6,052 nucleotides of DNA, taken from positions 1 through 6,052 of the forward strand of contig JAIWOE010000212.1 in NCBI GenBank assembly GCA_020217165.1, read 5' to 3'. Source of the stretch: Desulfovibrio sp. Its GTDB lineage: Bacteria; Desulfobacterota; Desulfovibrionia; Desulfovibrionales; Desulfovibrionaceae. The notes under the pieces were generated by a model. It did no database searches and had not been told where the DNA came from. It saw nothing but the letters and a program-made list of their open reading frames with translations. The translations under genes were made by a program, and so were the position numbers. Positions 5,722-6,052 of the stretch are shown piece by piece (positions within the stretch are counted from its first letter, which is position 1; every line of letters begins with the position of its first letter).

Positions 5722-5737
5722 TGGCATGCTCCTTGCC
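5722..5737 (+). promoter_or_regulatory. Sigma-54 (-24/-12) promoter of the downstream dehydrogenase
   Basis: The sequence TGGCATGCTCCTTGCC matches the sigma-54 consensus TGGCAC-N5-TTGC closely. GG (5723-5724) and GC (5735-5736) are separated by exactly 10 bases. The predicted transcript start is near 5748, giving a 74-base leader before the ATG at 5822. The upstream gene encodes a sigma-54 activator with an intact GAYTGA loop, and inverted repeats lie at enhancer distance, so the element has supporting context. Confidence 0.8.
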
Positions 5738-5768
5738 TTATAGGCCCCGACTGACGAGAGCGATGTAC

Positions 5769-5785
5769 AGGGGACAACATCCCCT
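5769..5785 (+). repeat. Short leader hairpin before the second dehydrogenase
   Basis: AGGGGA (5769-5774) pairs perfectly with TCCCCT (5780-5785) around a CAACA loop. In the predicted transcript it would sit about 22 bases after the 5' end and 23 bases before the ribosome binding site AGGAG (5809-5813). A position near the 5' end of a highly expressed mRNA would fit a stabilising structure (inference). No T-run follows. Confidence 0.35.
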
Positions 5786-5821
5786 CTGGTGATACCATCA
5801 AACCAATCAGGAGCGTGTGTC

Positions 5822-6052
5822 ATGGCTGTTCGCGAACAAGTGTACGGTTTCTTCATCCCCAGCGTGACCCTCATCGGCATCGGCGCCTCCAAGGAAATCC
5901 CCGCCAAGATCCGTGAACTGGGCGGCACCAAACCCCTGCTGGTGACCGACAAAGGCATCGTGAAGTCCGGCGTGCTGAAGATGGTCACCGATCTGCTCGA
6001 CGCCGCCAAGATGGAATACGTGGTATATGACGAAACCATCCCCAACCCCACC
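5822..6052 (+). CDS. adh: Iron-containing alcohol dehydrogenase, N-terminal 77 aa (runs off the window)
   Basis: This is the start of a second group III alcohol dehydrogenase, cut by the window edge. The start ATG at 5822 has AGGAG (5809-5813) 8 bases upstream. Residues 10-22 (FFIPSVTLIGIGA) are the family's N-terminal strand, comparable to FAIPDIIFGNGS in the upstream paralogue. LLVTDKGIVKSG (39-50) is the start of the nucleotide-binding domain, with D43 at the NAD-preferring position. VVYDETIPNPT (67-77) matches the segment that precedes the GGGS loop. Catalytic and metal residues lie outside the window. It is transcribed from its own sigma-54 promoter, probably under the adjacent two-component system. 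In D. vulgaris the comparable adh acts in ethanol metabolism next to flx/hdr genes (recalled knowledge); whether those follow here cannot be seen. The symbol adh is by this analogy. Confidence 0.9.
   Translation, partial: MAVREQVYGFFIPSVTLIGIGASKEIPAKIRELGGTKPLLVTDKGIVKSGVLKMVTDLLDAAKMEYVVYDETIPNPT

Noticed and set aside
5520..5792. Plus-strand open frame of 90 aa upstream of adh
   Set aside because: It runs through the inverted repeats and the sigma-54 promoter, has no ribosome binding site and shows no protein-like pattern.
5763..5792. Nine-codon leader peptide (MYRGQHPLW) in the adh leader
   Set aside because: The only purine-rich stretch, GAGAG, is 2 bases from the ATG, too close to work as a ribosome binding site. 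There is no residue bias that would suggest attenuation.
1..6052. CRISPR arrays, tRNA or rRNA genes, insertion sequences
   Set aside because: I saw no regularly spaced repeats, no cloverleaf or rRNA signature, and no transposase motif or terminal inverted repeats on either strand.

Overview
The window is GC-rich bacterial DNA. Its gene content suggests a sulfate reducer of the Desulfovibrio type (Desulfovibrionales; a Megalodesulfovibrio gigas-like genome would fit). This placement is inferred from protein style and from the arrangement Fe-alcohol dehydrogenase / PAS histidine kinase / sigma-54 response regulator / Fe-alcohol dehydrogenase. I recall a similar arrangement upstream of the ethanol-linked adh-flxABCD-hdrABC region of Desulfovibrio vulgaris. 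No database search was possible.

Layout. (1) Positions 1-185 are a leader with a plausible sigma-70 promoter. (2) 186-1034 (+) encodes a soluble protein of unknown function. (3) 1047-1310 (-), convergent to it, holds the remains of a small cysteine-cluster protein. Its two halves lie in one frame but are split by an in-frame TAA, and no start codon is convincing. (4) 1311-1640 has no convincing gene. It contains a strong hairpin and a weak sigma-54-like element. (5) 1649-5395 (+) is a tight operon: an iron-dependent alcohol dehydrogenase (380 aa), a cytosolic PAS histidine kinase (417 aa) and an NtrC-family sigma-54 activator (453 aa). The junctions overlap by 4 and 8 bases, and a textbook intrinsic terminator follows at 5436-5488. 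(6) 5489-5821 is the control region of the next gene. It holds a near-perfect -24/-12 promoter with two inverted repeats about 125 and 154 bp upstream of the predicted start. One of these repeats is also an exact FNR-type box. (7) From 5822 to the window end is the first 77 codons of a second iron-type alcohol dehydrogenase.

How it may work together (inference): the kinase senses a cytoplasmic signal, possibly redox, through a four-cysteine PAS domain. It phosphorylates D55 of the activator, which binds the upstream repeats and switches on the sigma-54 promoter of the downstream dehydrogenase. The regulators are co-transcribed with one dehydrogenase and probably control the other. The points most worth checking are the interrupted cysteine-cluster gene, the compact sigma-54 control region with an FNR-like box inside it, the cysteine-rich PAS sensor, and the altered arginine-finger motif of the activator.
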